Part shown: in pieces, positions 1 through 12,425 of the stretch
Layout of the letters: every line of letters starts with the position of its first letter
Numbering within the stretch: the first letter of the stretch is position 1
The notes under the pieces: model-generated
Seen by the model: the letters and a program-made list of their open reading frames with translations, nothing else
Told to the model about the DNA's origin: nothing
Databases searched by the model: none
NCBI RefSeq assembly: GCF_030264275.1
Contig: NZ_CP127165.1
Span: 546,001 to 610,000 of the forward strand
From: Marivivens sp. LCG002
Lineage (GTDB): Bacteria; Pseudomonadota; Alphaproteobacteria; Rhodobacterales; Rhodobacteraceae
DNA: 64,000 nucleotides
Reading direction: 5' to 3'
Made by a program: the position numbers and the translations under genes

Positions 1-1
1 T

Positions 2-2848
2 CCGTTCGACCGCATGATCAAACAGATGAACTGGAGCGAATTGCGGTTCCCTGGCGGCACGGTCACTGAAGAGCTCTTTGCGCCTGGCTCGAACCTGAGT
101 GCGCGGTTTCTCGATATCTACAGACCCTCGGGGCTTTCGGATAGCGGGGAAGACAGGATCGTAACCATCCCTGCCGCCTTCGACTATTCGTGGTCGAATG
201 GAATGGATATCACCATCACCACGCCGTCCACCAATTATTTTACGGACACCGTGGGCCCCGATGGACTCCGCTCCGCGAGCCCCTTCGGAAGCTATAGCAT
301 TCTTGATTCAATCGACGAGATGATGCGCGGCGCCTTTGGCCCGATCAACATCGAGAAAATCGAGCTGGGCAACGAGTTCTGGTATCACGACGACCACCTG
401 AGCGCCGCTGAATACGGCCATTTTGCCAACCACATCGCATTTGGCCTTCAGACGATGTTCGACATTTACCGTGAAGAACAAGGTGATCCATCAAGTTTCG
501 AAGAACCACGGATCTCGGTTCAAAGCGCCCCCGGCTGGCTTCCCGACACTGCGGACGAGATTTTCAACGAATTATCCCTTGCCGCCCGCGAAGCGATCGA
601 CTCCGTCACGACCCACAACTACCCCCAAGATTACAACGCGGCAGGCGCACGGGCAAAGCACTTTGACCAGCTCGACAGATGGACCGAACTTGAGGGGATC
701 AAGCCCGATCTCGAGTATTATGTCTCCGAGTGGAACATCCAGACCGACAGCGAGGATCTGGGCCTTCGCCAAAGCTCGGCCATGCTTGAAACCTTCGGGT
801 ATATGATCGAACGCGGGGTCGATCATGCGGCGGTCTGGGGCACGCAATATACGACGCTTAACGACAAACTGGCCAAGATGACCGAGGACTCCTCGGCGCC
901 AGGAGGCTACAGCTATACGCTCACACCTGCGGGCGAGATTTACCGTATGATGTCGCTCAACCTCAGGGGGCTGAACTACTATGATCTCAACACGCCGCTC
1001 GAATTCCGCGATGCACTGACGGTCAAGCTCGAGGAGCGGACGGCGGATCAAAAAGACCAGCTTGTCATGCATGCCTTTGGTAATGACGACCGCAAAGTGG
1101 TCTTTATCTCATCACGCAGCGACGCAGCGATCGACGTGACGATCGACCCGACCCCGCTGGTGGGTGGATATCATCACCTTTGGGCCGAGCTGCTCGGGAT
1201 CATCGACGATCCCACCACGACCAAAGACGAGGCCAACGTCGATAGCCCGCACGCCCGTCCCCATATCGAGACGTTCAACTCGACCGAGCTTCTGACCGCC
1301 CAAGGGCTTTCCTTCCATCTCGACCCGTTCGAGGTCATCCGTCTCGAATTCACCAATGGCGCCATCGGGGTGACGATGCAGGGGCACGACCAGCAAGTCG
1401 ATCCTTTTGCCGACTATGACGACGATTTGCGCGGCTCGAACTATGATGACCAGATTTCGGGCTATTACGGCGACGACATGCTTCGCGGCAACGCAGGCAA
1501 CGACAAGCTTTATGGCGGCGAGGGCAACGATTATCTCGGCGGCTGGACGGGCAATGATCTTCTGGACGGGGGCGAAGGCGACGACACGCTCGTCGGCGGT
1601 GAGGGCAACGACATCCTCATCTCGGGGAGCGGGACCGATACGCTTTCAGGAGACAGCGGCACCGACCACTACATCGTCGACGTCCACAGTCTTGCCACTC
1701 TGACCGACTTCGACCCGATGACGGGCGAAACGCTCAGCTTTCTCGATGCCTATGGCAGCAGCGCGGAAGTCATGGCGCGGACCACCACCTATCAGGGCGA
1801 TCTTGTCGTCAGCCATGACGAAGGCGGGATTACGCGGCTTGTCGGTTTGGGCGGACGCGAGGCCGAGTTCGAGACCTCGCTTGCCGACGCTATGGACGCA
1901 TCGCCCACCGACGAGATCGTTGCGATCCTGAATGCGGTGCCGCCCGATGGCTCTATCCCGCTTGATCCCGTTGATCCGGGCACGTCCGAACCTCTGCCGG
2001 GGAGCTTGTCCCACCTCCAGATCGAACAGTTCCTGACCGCCAATAGCGCTCAGGAGATCGAAACCTTCATGCAGGGCCTGAGCGTCGAGGAAAAGATCGG
2101 TCTGGTCGATGTTCTGAACGTCAATGCCTTTGCCTATGCCGTTCCGCCCGAGACTTGGCAGACCTTTCTGAACAACCTCCCGCATGAGGCGATCGACCTT
2201 TTCTTCGACGAACTGTCGCCGCAGATGTATGACATCCGACTGCTCTCGGTTGCGGCGGGTTTTGCGCTTGGCGAATATGACACCACGCTCACCCTTAACG
2301 CCTATGCCCAAGCCCAGCTCATTGCAGGGGCGAGCGATGACGCCGTGACCGAACTTTACCTCGCGCTCGATCCGGACATGCGCGACGCGGCCTATGACGT
2401 CTATATGGCGAATAACCCAAGCTCGAATGCTCAGGATTTTCTGGATGTCCTGGGGCTGAACCGCGAAGACGTGAGCAATCTTGAAACAGAGCGGGCGCTG
2501 GGGCTGAGCAAACCCCTGTGGTTCCATCAAACGTCGCCCCGTGCGCTCGACAAATATCTCGAAGAGCATCCCGAACTCGAGGACGACGACGAAACCACAA
2601 TAACCGTCGAGGGCGGCTGCTTTATTGCGACCTGTGTCTACGAGAATTTCGACCACCCGAACGTGGTTTATCTCAGGCTCTTTCGCGATCTGGAACTGGC
2701 CCGCTACGGGTTCGGCCGAAAGTTCATCGCCTTCTATTATGCCAAGGGCCCGATCCTTGCCCGCCGCCTTGCGCCCTATCCGCGTGTCAAAGCCGTGATA
2801 CGGGCGCTGCTTGGTGCCTTCATCACGCTTAGGGAATGGATGCGCTAG
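2..2848 (+). CDS. RTX-type secreted glycosidase with C-terminal CFI-box tail (5' partial)
   Basis: The frame is open to the left edge, so the N-terminus is missing. Numbering from the first Met in the window (base 14), residues 1-450 resemble a clan GH-A retaining glycosidase: an RFPGGT strand, an LGNEF motif with the likely acid/base Glu121, and a VSEWN motif with the likely nucleophile Glu239. Residues about 472-556 are RTX calcium-binding nonapeptides of the GGxGxDxL kind, typical of type I secreted proteins. The last 78 residues (867-944) start with GGCFIAT and contain an LFRD motif and a YYAKGPILA motif, resembling the CFI-box tail domain. The substrate is unknown; a role on the cell's own or a foreign polysaccharide is inference. 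The glycosidase plus RTX reading is fairly sure, the exact GH family is not. Confidence 0.75.
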   Translation, partial: PFDRMIKQMNWSELRFPGGTVTEELFAPGSNLSARFLDIYRPSGLSDSGEDRIVTIPAAFDYSWSNGMDITITTPSTNYFTDTVGPDGLRSASPFGSYSILDSIDEMMRGAFGPINIEKIELGNEFWYHDDHLSAAEYGHFANHIAFGLQTMFDIYREEQGDPSSFEEPRISVQSAPGWLPDTADEIFNELSLAAREAIDSVTTHNYPQDYNAAGARAKHFDQLDRWTELEGIKPDLEYYVSEWNIQTDSEDLGLRQSSAMLETFGYMIERGVDHAAVWGTQYTTLNDKLAKMTEDSSAPGGYSYTLTPAGEIYRMMSLNLRGLNYYDLNTPLEFRDALTVKLEERTADQKDQLVMHAFGNDDRKVVFISSRSDAAIDVTIDPTPLVGGYHHLWAELLGIIDDPTTTKDEANVDSPHARPHIETFNSTELLTAQGLSFHLDPFEVIRLEFTNGAIGVTMQGHDQQVDPFADYDDDLRGSNYDDQISGYYGDDMLRGNAGNDKLYGGEGNDYLGGWTGNDLLDGGEGDDTLVGGEGNDILISGSGTDTLSGDSGTDHYIVDVHSLATLTDFDPMTGETLSFLDAYGSSAEVMARTTTYQGDLVVSHDEGGITRLVGLGGREAEFETSLADAMDASPTDEIVAILNAVPPDGSIPLDPVDPGTSEPLPGSLSHLQIEQFLTANSAQEIETFMQGLSVEEKIGLVDVLNVNAFAYAVPPETWQTFLNNLPHEAIDLFFDELSPQMYDIRLLSVAAGFALGEYDTTLTLNAYAQAQLIAGASDDAVTELYLALDPDMRDAAYDVYMANNPSSNAQDFLDVLGLNREDVSNLETERALGLSKPLWFHQTSPRALDKYLEEHPELEDDDETTITVEGGCFIATCVYENFDHPNVVYLRLFRDLELARYGFGRKFIAFYYAKGPILARRLAPYPRVKAVIRALLGAFITLREWMR

Positions 2849-2959
2849 CCTCTGATTTGTGCGGAAACTACGACCAAAGGAGGGGCGATCTGTTGATCTG
2901 GCTCAATTCTTGGTTGCGGGCCGAGGGGTAATCTTCCTCCGACACCACAGGAGGTTCAC

Positions 2960-3346
2960 ATGCGTCCCATCACTCATCTTATTGCACTCGGTTTCATCGC
3001 CCTCGGCTCGCAACTGGCCGCCGAGAGCTTCGAGCAGATCAAAATCGAAGCGGGCGAAAAGCTCTTTACCGCCGAATGCCGCCGCTGCCACGCCCCCGAC
3101 GCGAGCGATCCGAGCTATGGCCCCATGCTCGACCATGTGGTCGGACGGGCTGCGGGATCGGTCGAAGGCTATGACTATTCCGAGGCCCTTGCAGGCTCAG
3201 GCATCGTCTGGACCCAAGCCGCGCTCCGTGCATGGATGGAAGACAACGACGGCTTTATGCCAGGCACCAAAATGCGCCACGTCGGCATCGAAGACCGCAC
3301 CGTGCAGGACTTCATTCTGGCTTATCTGAAGAGCATTTCGGGGTGA
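2960..3346 (+). CDS. Small periplasmic cytochrome c (class I, c2/c550-like)
   Basis: 128 aa. A signal peptide covers residues 1-20, ending LAA. The mature part has one haem site, C40-R-R-C43-H44, and a downstream MPGTKM segment in which Met105 is the expected sixth haem ligand. The size and layout match short class I cytochromes c that carry electrons in the periplasm. A strong ribosome site (aggagg) lies 6 bases before the ATG. It stands alone, 111 bp after the RTX gene, with no linked oxidase or dehydrogenase, so its partner cannot be named. Confidence 0.85.
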   Translation: MRPITHLIALGFIALGSQLAAESFEQIKIEAGEKLFTAECRRCHAPDASDPSYGPMLDHVVGRAAGSVEGYDYSEALAGSGIVWTQAALRAWMEDNDGFMPGTKMRHVGIEDRTVQDFILAYLKSISG

Positions 3347-3387
3347 AACGTGAAACTCTAAGAGCTTCACTTGGGTCTTTTGCTTAA

Positions 3388-4245
3388 TTACGATGAGATC
3401 TTTGAATTCGCTTTGATTGCATCAACAATGCTTTCAATGGAAATGTCATTCCCCCGACCTGCAGTGGTTTGGCCTTTTTCCAAAATAAAATTCCGCTCGG
3501 TTTGGATCAAAAAGCCTTCAATGACGGAAGTATCATTCCTTGCCAAAGCAAGATAGACAGATGCGATTTTGTGATCTAGGTTCAGTAACTCGTTCTTGTT
3601 TTGCTTTAAGTCTGCTTCGTTCGCCGCATATAGGCGTAGAAAAAAAGCGCTCGAGACTTGCAATAAGACTACCAATGCTGTGCGAGGAAAATAGGCTTCA
3701 GCGATGCTCATCCATCCATTGTCGCCAATCGTTCGCGGGGGAAGCAATAGTGCTGTAAGTAAAATAATTGTTGATATCCAGGCTATTGCGAGCCCGATCG
3801 ATAAATTTGTTGTTGAACGAGATCGCAAGCGTTCAATCTCACTTTGCAAAGTACTGTGTGATCTATCGAGTGCCTCAGACCAATTGCTAATTTGTCGTTG
3901 AAACCTTTCTTCAATAGTGGCGTCAACTAATTTCCTAAGAGCTTCGTCTGCCGTTTTGTCGTAAGCTCTTTCCTTTCTGTTTTTCCTAATATCTATTAGA
4001 GAGGATGAATTTTTGTAACTTTTTGCTTCAAAGCTCTGATTAAGTTCTGTCCGAAGTTTTTCTAAATCAACAGATTTCGTGGTGACTGAATTGCGAGTTT
4101 CGACAAAACTACGAATTATCCGCAAGTATGCTGGTAAGACAAGATTTGTTGCCCCAATCATAGCCACGACTAAAGCGACTATCGATAATGCATCAATAAA
4201 ACTAAACTGTGACAGCAAATGCAATGCTGAATTGATTTTTTCCAT
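3388..4245 (-). CDS. Membrane protein of unknown function, AT-rich
   Basis: 285 aa; I do not recognise a family. An N-terminal membrane segment lies at about residues 17-42, then a charged, probably helical stretch rich in K/E/R (about 55-145), then two membrane segments near 150-170 and 190-210, then a polar C-terminal domain. It starts 12 bp after the rimO stop on the same strand and could be co-transcribed. Its base composition is far lower in GC than rimO or the cytochrome gene on either side, which suggests recent acquisition. Long charged helices between membrane segments suggest a sensor, scaffold or effector, but no catalytic motif was seen. Confidence 0.6.
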   Translation of the reverse strand: MEKINSALHLLSQFSFIDALSIVALVVAMIGATNLVLPAYLRIIRSFVETRNSVTTKSVDLEKLRTELNQSFEAKSYKNSSSLIDIRKNRKERAYDKTADEALRKLVDATIEERFQRQISNWSEALDRSHSTLQSEIERLRSRSTTNLSIGLAIAWISTIILLTALLLPPRTIGDNGWMSIAEAYFPRTALVVLLQVSSAFFLRLYAANEADLKQNKNELLNLDHKIASVYLALARNDTSVIEGFLIQTERNFILEKGQTTAGRGNDISIESIVDAIKANSKISS

Positions 4246-4257
4246 CTGTATTACCGA

Positions 4258-5628
4258 TCATGTTTTACCCCACAAATCATACTCCCCAGCTTCATCAACT
4301 TCAACCTGAACGATATCGCCGACGGACAACTCTTCCGTGCCTTCGTCGATAAAGAGGTTGCCGTCGATCTCGGGGGCGTCGGCCCATGTGCGGCAGGTGG
4401 CGATGCCCTCTTCGTCGATGTCGTCCACGATGACTTCGAGGGTTTTGCCGACCTTGGCTTGGAGCTTGGCCTCTGAGATGGCCTGTGCCTTTTCCATGAA
4501 GCGGTCCCAGCGGTCCTGTTTGACTTCGGCGGGGACGTGATCAGGAAGATCGTTCGAGCGTGCGCCCGCCACGTTCTCGTATTGGAAGCAGCCCACGCGG
4601 TCGAGCTGCGCCTCGTCGAGCCAGTCGAGGAGGGTCTGGAACTCTTCTTCGGTTTCGCCGGGATAGCCGACGATAAAGGTCGAGCGGAGCGTGATGTCGG
4701 GGCAGACCGAGCGCCAGGCGTTGATCTCGTCAAGCGTTTTGGCGGCCGCGGCGGGGCGGGCCATGCGCTTGAGCGTCTCGGGGTGGGCGTGCTGGAACGG
4801 AATGTCGAGATAGGGAAGGATCAGCCCTTCGGACATGAGCGGGATGAGGTCGCGCACATGCGGATAGGGATAGACATAGTGCAGACGCACCCAAGCCCCG
4901 AGCGAGCCCAGATCACGCGCCAGATCGGTGATATGGGCGCGGCGCTCGCGCTCGGTGGCGTGTTTGATATCAACGCCATAGGCCGAGGTGTCCTGTGAGA
5001 TCACGAGGAGTTCCTTGACCCCTGCCTCGACGAGCTTTTCCGCCTCGCGGATCACCGCATGGGCGGGACGCGAGACAAGTCGGCCGCGCATGTCGGGGAT
5101 GATGCAGAACTTGCACTTGTGGTTACAGCCCTCGGAGATCTTCAGATAGCTGTAGTGGCGCGGCGTGAGCTTGACGCCCGAGGCGGGCAAAAGGTCGATG
5201 AACGGATCGGGCGAGGGCGGCACCGCGCCATGCACGGCGTCAAGCACCTGTTCATACTGGTGCGGCCCCGTCACAGCGAGGATATTGGGGTGGTGCTCGC
5301 GGATATAGTCGGGCTCGGCGCCCAGACAGCCCGTCACGATCACCTTGCCGTTTTCAACAAGAGCCTCGCCGATAGCGTCGAGGCTCTCGGCCTTGGCCGA
5401 GTCGAGAAACCCGCAGGTGTTTACAATCACCGCATCCGCGCCGGCATAATCGGGGCTGATCTGATAGCCCTCGGCGCGCAGCCGCGTGAGGATGCGTTCG
5501 GAGTCCACAAGCGCCTTGGGGCAGCCAAGGGACACCATGCCGATGGTCGGCTGGCCATCACGTTTCACATCTTCAAAGCGGGGCTTCGGAGCGAGGTCGG
5601 GGCGGAGATTGGGCGGGTTCGTGGACAT
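4258..5628 (-). CDS. rimO: Ribosomal protein S12 methylthiotransferase RimO
   Basis: 456 aa. Radical-SAM enzyme that methylthiolates an aspartate of ribosomal protein S12. The N-terminal UPF0004 domain carries the three cluster cysteines Cys36 (SLGCPKA), Cys72 (NTCGF) and Cys101 (TGCLG). The radical-SAM CxxxCxxC motif is Cys168/Cys172/Cys175 within [16 protein letters not shown]-like C-terminal domain ends the protein. The open frame extends upstream to 5916, but the extra segment is proline-rich and unlike the family; the ATG at 5628 gives the usual length and start. The gene is divergent from the beta-helix gene at 5816. Confidence 0.95.
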   Translation of the reverse strand: MSTNPPNLRPDLAPKPRFEDVKRDGQPTIGMVSLGCPKALVDSERILTRLRAEGYQISPDYAGADAVIVNTCGFLDSAKAESLDAIGEALVENGKVIVTGCLGAEPDYIREHHPNILAVTGPHQYEQVLDAVHGAVPPSPDPFIDLLPASGVKLTPRHYSYLKISEGCNHKCKFCIIPDMRGRLVSRPAHAVIREAEKLVEAGVKELLVISQDTSAYGVDIKHATERERRAHITDLARDLGSLGAWVRLHYVYPYPHVRDLIPLMSEGLILPYLDIPFQHAHPETLKRMARPAAAAKTLDEINAWRSVCPDITLRSTFIVGYPGETEEEFQTLLDWLDEAQLDRVGCFQYENVAGARSNDLPDHVPAEVKQDRWDRFMEKAQAISEAKLQAKVGKTLEVIVDDIDEEGIATCRTWADAPEIDGNLFIDEGTEELSVGDIVQVEVDEAGEYDLWGKT

Positions 5629-5815
5629 GGGGGCCTCATACGCTGTCGCGGGCCTTGCGTGAAGGGGGATTCTGGCGCGCAACGTTACGGTGCTGTCGGG
5701 CAGGTTTAACGGTTTGGGCTGTATCTCTTGCACTGATGTTTGGGTCGGCGGGGATGGCTCGGCTCTGTCCATGGGGGCAGGGCAGGCGATCCCCGCCCAA
5801 AGCGAGGGACAGCGC

Positions 5816-8104
5816 ATGAACAAGGCAATTACCGACGGACTTCTTTTGATGCCGACACCGTTTTCGGAGGGTTTAGGAGTTTGGTCGAGCGGGGACGGAA
5901 CACCGGGGTCCGACACCTATGCGGGATCGGGAACGGGCGTCTATGTCTCGGCCGATCAGCATTTCGGCGGCTGCCTTGAGGTTTACAAGACCGCGAGCGT
6001 GCAGAAGGTCCGCTATATGGGCGAAACGATCCTCCTTCCGGGGTGCTATCTGCGGGTCAAGGCGCGGGTCAAGGCGATAGCAGGCCCCCTTCCTTCGGTG
6101 CGGATTGCGGCTTGGGCGGGCGGTGCTGGCGGCGTGCATGTAGCGGGTCAACCCGAGACGGGACCCTCAACCGCTCTCACGGCTTACGGCCAAGTGGTCG
6201 TGATCAGCGCGATCATCGGCACGGGACATCGCACCGGCGTCGATATGGTTTGGTCGGGTGCGATCTATGGCCATTTCGGGATCGACGTGACGGGCACCAA
6301 CGGCGCGGTGATCCGCATCGATGATATCGAGATCGAGGACATCACGAGCGTTTTTCTCCGCGATATGATGGGGGTCGTCGATGTGCGCGATTATGGCGCC
6401 AAAGGGGATGGGGTTACGGATGACAGCGCCGCCTTTCTGGCCGCGGATGCCGATGCGCGGGGGCGCGAGGTTCTGGTGTCCGAAGGGGTCTATCTTCTCT
6501 CCCAGCATGTGACGATCACCAACCAGATCCGCTTTGAAGGCAAGCTGGTGATGCCTTCGGACAAAATGGCGATCTTCCAGAAGAATTATGATTTTGCGAC
6601 CTACGCCGATGCCTTTGCCGATGAAGACACCGCGTTTCGCAAGGCGTTTCAGGCGCTCTTGAACTTTTCCGATCACGAGGGGCTTGATCTGTGCGGGCGG
6701 CGGGTTGAACTCAAGGGCCCCGTCGACATGCAGGCCGCCGAGGGCAGCCGCACCTCGTTCTCCACCCGCCGCGTGATCCGCAACGGCCAGTTCGAACCCA
6801 AAGCAGGGCCCGCTTGGGACACCGACATCGTGACGGCGCAAGCGACCTATGCGGCAAGCTCTCCCAAAAAGCTCACCAATGTACAGTCGGTCTCGCAGAT
6901 CCAGGTCGGCTCGCTTGTCGAAGGGGCGGGCGTGGGCCGCGAGATTTACGTCGCTGCCGTTGATGTCGGGGCCAAGGAAGTCACCCTCTCGCAGCCGTTC
7001 TTTGATGCCGAAGGGACGCAAGTCTTCACCTTCAAGCGCTTCAAATACATGCTCGATTTTTCGGGGTTCGACTACCTGAGCCAGTTCGTCCTAGCCGATA
7101 TCGACTTCAAATGCGACGGCGTGGCGAGCGCGATCATGCTCGCGCGTGAGGGTTTGACCTTTCACATCAGGGACTGCTTTATCGCCAAGCCCAAGGATCG
7201 CGGGATCACCTCGATCGGGGGCGGATGTCAGGGGATGATGATCGACCGATGCCAGTTCATCTCGAACGAGATGCCGTTGAATGTGGCGGACCGAACGACC
7301 ATCGGGTTCAACGTCAACGCCAACGACGCGAAGATCCGAGATTGCCGCGCGCTGCGCTTCCGCCATTGGGGTGTGCTTTGCGGGGCGGGGAACCTTATAA
7401 CAGGGAACCATTGGTTTCAGGATGACAGCGTCCCGAACGGTATCCGAATGGCGGGCCTCGTCTTTACTCTCCCGAATTGCAAGTCGGTGATCAACGGGAA
7501 CTACATCGACAACAACTTTATCGAATGGACCAACGAGCATGACGCGACGCCCGATCTCGGGGTGCAGTATTCCTTTGGCGGGATGACGATCACGGGGAAT
7601 ATTTTCACCGCGAATGATGTGGCAAGCTGGTTCAAGTGGATCGTGGTCAAACCCTATGGAACGGGGCATTTCCTGCATGGGTTCAGCGTGACGGATAACG
7701 TCTTTCTTGCGCTCAACGGCAATGTGCAGCGGGCCGAGGGTGTAGATACGACCTATGCCGATCTCGATTACGGGCGGTTCCGCAATGTGACCTTTGCGGC
7801 CAATACCTTCAACTCGGTGACGGACGAGGCGGTCAGCCCCGTTCTGATCCGCCACACCCAAAGCACCGCAAGCGCGGCTTGGGTGATCGAGACCGCGCCC
7901 TATCTGCCATTCGGCGGACGGTCGCGCACGGTCGAGTCCGTTTGCGCGGATGGAAAGATCAAGGATGCGAGCAACGCTGCGGTCTTTGATATGCCCTATG
8001 CCGAAAGCGGATACGGCGCGAGCAAACAGCAGGTGCGGCTTGTCTGGAGCACGGCGACCAAGGGCAGTGTGAACCTGCGTGTGCGGGTGGATGCGCCGCT
8101 CTAG
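5816..8104 (+). CDS. Large right-handed beta-helix protein, pectate-lyase-3 type
   Basis: 762 aa. A domain of about 180 residues with a carbohydrate-binding look comes first. It is followed by the pectate-lyase-3 / GH28-like entry motif [18 protein letters not shown], the hallmark of glycan-acting beta-helix enzymes and phage tailspike-like depolymerases. The rest alternates short strands with Asn- and Gly-rich turns as expected for a long beta-helix. No signal peptide is evident. The ATG at 5816 begins MNKAITDG; upstream in-frame codons read out of the rimO promoter region and were left out. A strong hairpin terminator follows. It may cut or modify the polysaccharide encoded nearby, but this is inference; the substrate is not visible. 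Confidence 0.7.
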   Translation: MNKAITDGLLLMPTPFSEGLGVWSSGDGTPGSDTYAGSGTGVYVSADQHFGGCLEVYKTASVQKVRYMGETILLPGCYLRVKARVKAIAGPLPSVRIAAWAGGAGGVHVAGQPETGPSTALTAYGQVVVISAIIGTGHRTGVDMVWSGAIYGHFGIDVTGTNGAVIRIDDIEIEDITSVFLRDMMGVVDVRDYGAKGDGVTDDSAAFLAADADARGREVLVSEGVYLLSQHVTITNQIRFEGKLVMPSDKMAIFQKNYDFATYADAFADEDTAFRKAFQALLNFSDHEGLDLCGRRVELKGPVDMQAAEGSRTSFSTRRVIRNGQFEPKAGPAWDTDIVTAQATYAASSPKKLTNVQSVSQIQVGSLVEGAGVGREIYVAAVDVGAKEVTLSQPFFDAEGTQVFTFKRFKYMLDFSGFDYLSQFVLADIDFKCDGVASAIMLAREGLTFHIRDCFIAKPKDRGITSIGGGCQGMMIDRCQFISNEMPLNVADRTTIGFNVNANDAKIRDCRALRFRHWGVLCGAGNLITGNHWFQDDSVPNGIRMAGLVFTLPNCKSVINGNYIDNNFIEWTNEHDATPDLGVQYSFGGMTITGNIFTANDVASWFKWIVVKPYGTGHFLHGFSVTDNVFLALNGNVQRAEGVDTTYADLDYGRFRNVTFAANTFNSVTDEAVSPVLIRHTQSTASAAWVIETAPYLPFGGRSRTVESVCADGKIKDASNAAVFDMPYAESGYGASKQQVRLVWSTATKGSVNLRVRVDAPL

Positions 8105-8117
8105 CGCTTCAAATGAA

Positions 8118-8152
8118 ATGCCCCCACCGATGCACGGCGGGGGCATATTTTT
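8118..8152. terminator. Hairpin terminator between the beta-helix gene and katG
   Basis: ATGCCCCC at 8118-8125 pairs with GGGGGCAT at 8139-8146, and CCG/CGG extends the stem inside. Five Ts follow on the + strand (8148-8152). It lies between two convergent genes and, with T-rich sequence on both sides, may act in both directions. Confidence 0.85.
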
Positions 8153-8166
8153 CGCCTAATTACAGC

Positions 8167-10371
<2,205 letters not shown>

Positions 10372-10398
10372 TTAACCAACACAAGAAGCAGCGCAGCC

Positions 10399-10431
10399 GA
10401 TAGCCGCACTCTTCGTGTTCGAGTGCTAATC
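10399..10431. promoter_or_regulatory. Imperfect dyad in the katG-oxyR promoter region, possible OxyR site
   Basis: GATAGCCGCACTC at 10399-10411 faces GAGTGCTAATC at 10421-10431 about a short centre, an inverted repeat broken by a small bulge. Its position in the divergent katG/oxyR interval and the gATAG half-element fit an OxyR-type site. Binding is inferred from position only. Confidence 0.45.
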
Positions 10432-10490
10432 TACCACGCAGAGGAATAAAGGGAATTTTAAATTTCCAATCTTTGTGATAGGTTTTTCTT

Positions 10491-11378
10491 ATGAAGAACC
10501 TGACGATGAAACACCTGCGCTATTTCGAAACGCTTGCCCGTATCGGCCATTTCGGACGGGCGGCCGATGAATGCGCGATCTCGCAGCCTGCGCTCTCGGT
10601 CCAGATGAAAGAGCTGGAGGCGCTTTTCGGCGCGCCCCTGATCGAACGCGGCCCAAGGCAAATTCGCCTTACGGGACATGGCGAGATGCTTGCCGAGCGG
10701 GCGCGCGATATACTCCGATCCGTCGAGGAAATCGGTGAAATGTCGCGCCGCGCCCAAGGGTCATTTTCGGGGCGGCTGAGGATCGGGGTTATCCCGACCA
10801 TCGCGCCCTATCTTCTCCCCAAGCTGATTGGTGAGTTGACCTCGAAAATGCCGCATCTGGACATCTGGCCGCGCGAGTCCGTAACGCAATCGCTGCTGGC
10901 CGATTTGCTCGGCGGCCAGCTTGATGTTGCGGTCGTCGCGCTCCCCGTGTCGGAACCGCTTCTGCACGAAGAACCCCTCTTCGACGAAGAATTCGTGCTC
11001 GTGCGCCCATTGGCGGAAGCCAACCTTCCCGCGCCGCCCCCTGAGGATCTGCGCGAAATGCGGCTCCTTCTCCTTGAGGAAGGGCATTGCTTTCGCGATC
11101 AAGCCCTCTCGTTCTGCAATCTGGGGAGCAAGCCGCCGCGCGATCTGATGGAGGGAAGTTCCCTCTCCACCCTCGTCCAGATGGTCGGGGCAGGGATCGG
11201 CGTCACGCTCATCCCCGAAATGGCCCTCGACATCGAAACCCGCTCCGCCGAAGTCTCGGTCCAACGCCTACCCGCCCCGAGGCCCACACGAACGGTCGGA
11301 ATGGTCTGGCGACGGTCGACTCCTTTGAATACAGAACTGCGCGAGTTGGTGCGGGTGATCAGAGCGGTCGCGGTTTGA
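10491..11378 (+). CDS. oxyR: Hydrogen-peroxide-sensing LysR-type activator OxyR
   Basis: 295 aa. The N-terminal winged helix-turn-helix (about residues 6-65) has the LysR signature GRAADECAISQPALSVQMKE. The C-terminal sensor domain carries the redox pair Cys200 and Cys209 in EEGHCFRDQALSFC, with the same 8-residue spacing as the regulatory cysteines of E. coli OxyR. That pair plus the divergent katG makes OxyR a confident call. The alternative ATG six codons in is possible but less like the family start. A hairpin terminator lies 47 bp after the stop. Confidence 0.95.
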   Translation: MKNLTMKHLRYFETLARIGHFGRAADECAISQPALSVQMKELEALFGAPLIERGPRQIRLTGHGEMLAERARDILRSVEEIGEMSRRAQGSFSGRLRIGVIPTIAPYLLPKLIGELTSKMPHLDIWPRESVTQSLLADLLGGQLDVAVVALPVSEPLLHEEPLFDEEFVLVRPLAEANLPAPPPEDLREMRLLLLEEGHCFRDQALSFCNLGSKPPRDLMEGSSLSTLVQMVGAGIGVTLIPEMALDIETRSAEVSVQRLPAPRPTRTVGMVWRRSTPLNTELRELVRVIRAVAV

Positions 11379-11424
11379 GGGAAAATAAACCTCAGGTTGT
11401 GCGGGCAGTGTTAACAGTGGGAAA

Positions 11425-11449
11425 ACGCTGACTTTCAGCGTGGGTTTTT
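11425..11449 (+). terminator. Intrinsic terminator after oxyR
   Basis: ACGCTGA (11425-11431), a 3-base loop and TCAGCGT (11435-11441) form a perfect 7-bp stem, followed by GGG and five Ts. Confidence 0.75.
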
Positions 11450-11667
11450 CCTTCAACTTTGCGTCGCTTTGTTTGATCCCAAGTCGAGGGGTGGTGGGGC
11501 GTTGTGTTTGACCTCGACATTTGCCACTCGCATCGCGTTGGGTATACAGAATTCCACCCGCTGGTCCGGACCCCATGCCGACTTGGACTTGGCGTAATGC
11601 TTAGGGTCAAGACCCAATGATTCTGGCGTAGTGGCGTGATTCACGGTTCGAAAATCGATCGGTTAAC

Positions 11668-12015
11668 ATGTCTGATCTTTTCTGGTTGAGCGACGCGCAG
11701 ATGGCGCGCCTTGAGCCCTTCTTTCCCAAGTCCCACGGCAAGCCACGCGTTGATGATCGACGTGTGTTGAGTGGCATTATCTTCATTAATCGCAATGGGT
11801 TGCGTTGGCGCGATGCGCCCGCTGCCTACGGCCCGCACAAAACGCTCTACAACCGTTGGAACCGGTGGAGCGACAAGGGCGTCTTCGCCCGGATGATGGC
11901 GGGGCTGGCTGCCGAGCACGGCGAACAGAAGACCGTCATGATCGACGCCACCTACCTGAAGGCCCACCGAACAGCGACCAGCATGGGCGTCAAAAAGGAC
12001 GGCGTGGACGTCTGA
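11668..12015 (+). CDS. IS5-family transposase, first frame (OrfA)
   Basis: 115 aa. It contains the N-terminal DUF4096-like transposase domain (LFWLSDAQMARLEPFFP, then GLRWRDAPAAYGPHKTLYNRW) and the first catalytic Asp region TVMIDATYLKAHRTA. In the family the full enzyme is made by a -1 frameshift on the A-run; here AAAAA at 11992-11996 lies in codons GTC AAA AAG just before this frame stops, and shifting gives the expected junction MGVKKGRRGRLIDRAKGG. Confidence 0.88.
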   Translation: MSDLFWLSDAQMARLEPFFPKSHGKPRVDDRRVLSGIIFINRNGLRWRDAPAAYGPHKTLYNRWNRWSDKGVFARMMAGLAAEHGEQKTVMIDATYLKAHRTATSMGVKKDGVDV

Positions 12016-12425
12016 TCGATCGCGCCAAGGGCGGGATGAACACCAAACTGCATGCGATTTGTGATAGCCAAGGACGCGCTTTTAACCTGTTCGTCACCGC
12101 CGGTCAGGTCAGCGACTACATCAGCAAGGGTGCATTGCTGAGCAGCCTGCCTGACGTTGACTGGCTGCTCGGGGATCGCGGATATGACGTCGATTGGTTC
12201 CGAGAAGCATTGAAAGACAAAGGGATACGCGCCTGCATCCCTGGCCGCAAGCAGCGGAAGAATCCGGTAAAGTACGACAAGCGCCGGTACAAGCGCCGGA
12301 CCCGGATCGAGATAATGTTCGGCAGGTTGAAGTATTGGCGGCGCGTGGCAACCCGATAGGACCGCTGTCCGAAGGTCTTCCTCTCAGCGATCGCGCTCGC
12401 CGCTCTCGTCATTTACTGGGTATGA
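11991..12425 (+). pseudogene. IS5-family transposase, second frame (OrfB), interrupted by TAG
   Basis: Reading frame -1 relative to OrfA. It carries the second and third DDE-region motifs, LLGDRGYDVDWFREALKDKG and RRTRIEIMFGRLKYWRRVATR. At 12357-12359 a TAG replaces the Tyr codon that family members have in RVATRYDRCPK. The frame then continues with DRCPKVFLSAIALAALVIYWV to TGA at 12423-12425, inside the right terminal repeat. The truncation removes only the last 22 residues or so, so activity is doubtful rather than surely lost. Confidence 0.8.

Noticed and set aside
5629-5916. N-terminal extension of rimO by 96 codons
   Set aside because: Proline-rich, unlike the family, and overlapping the divergent gene; the ATG at 5628 gives the normal RimO start.
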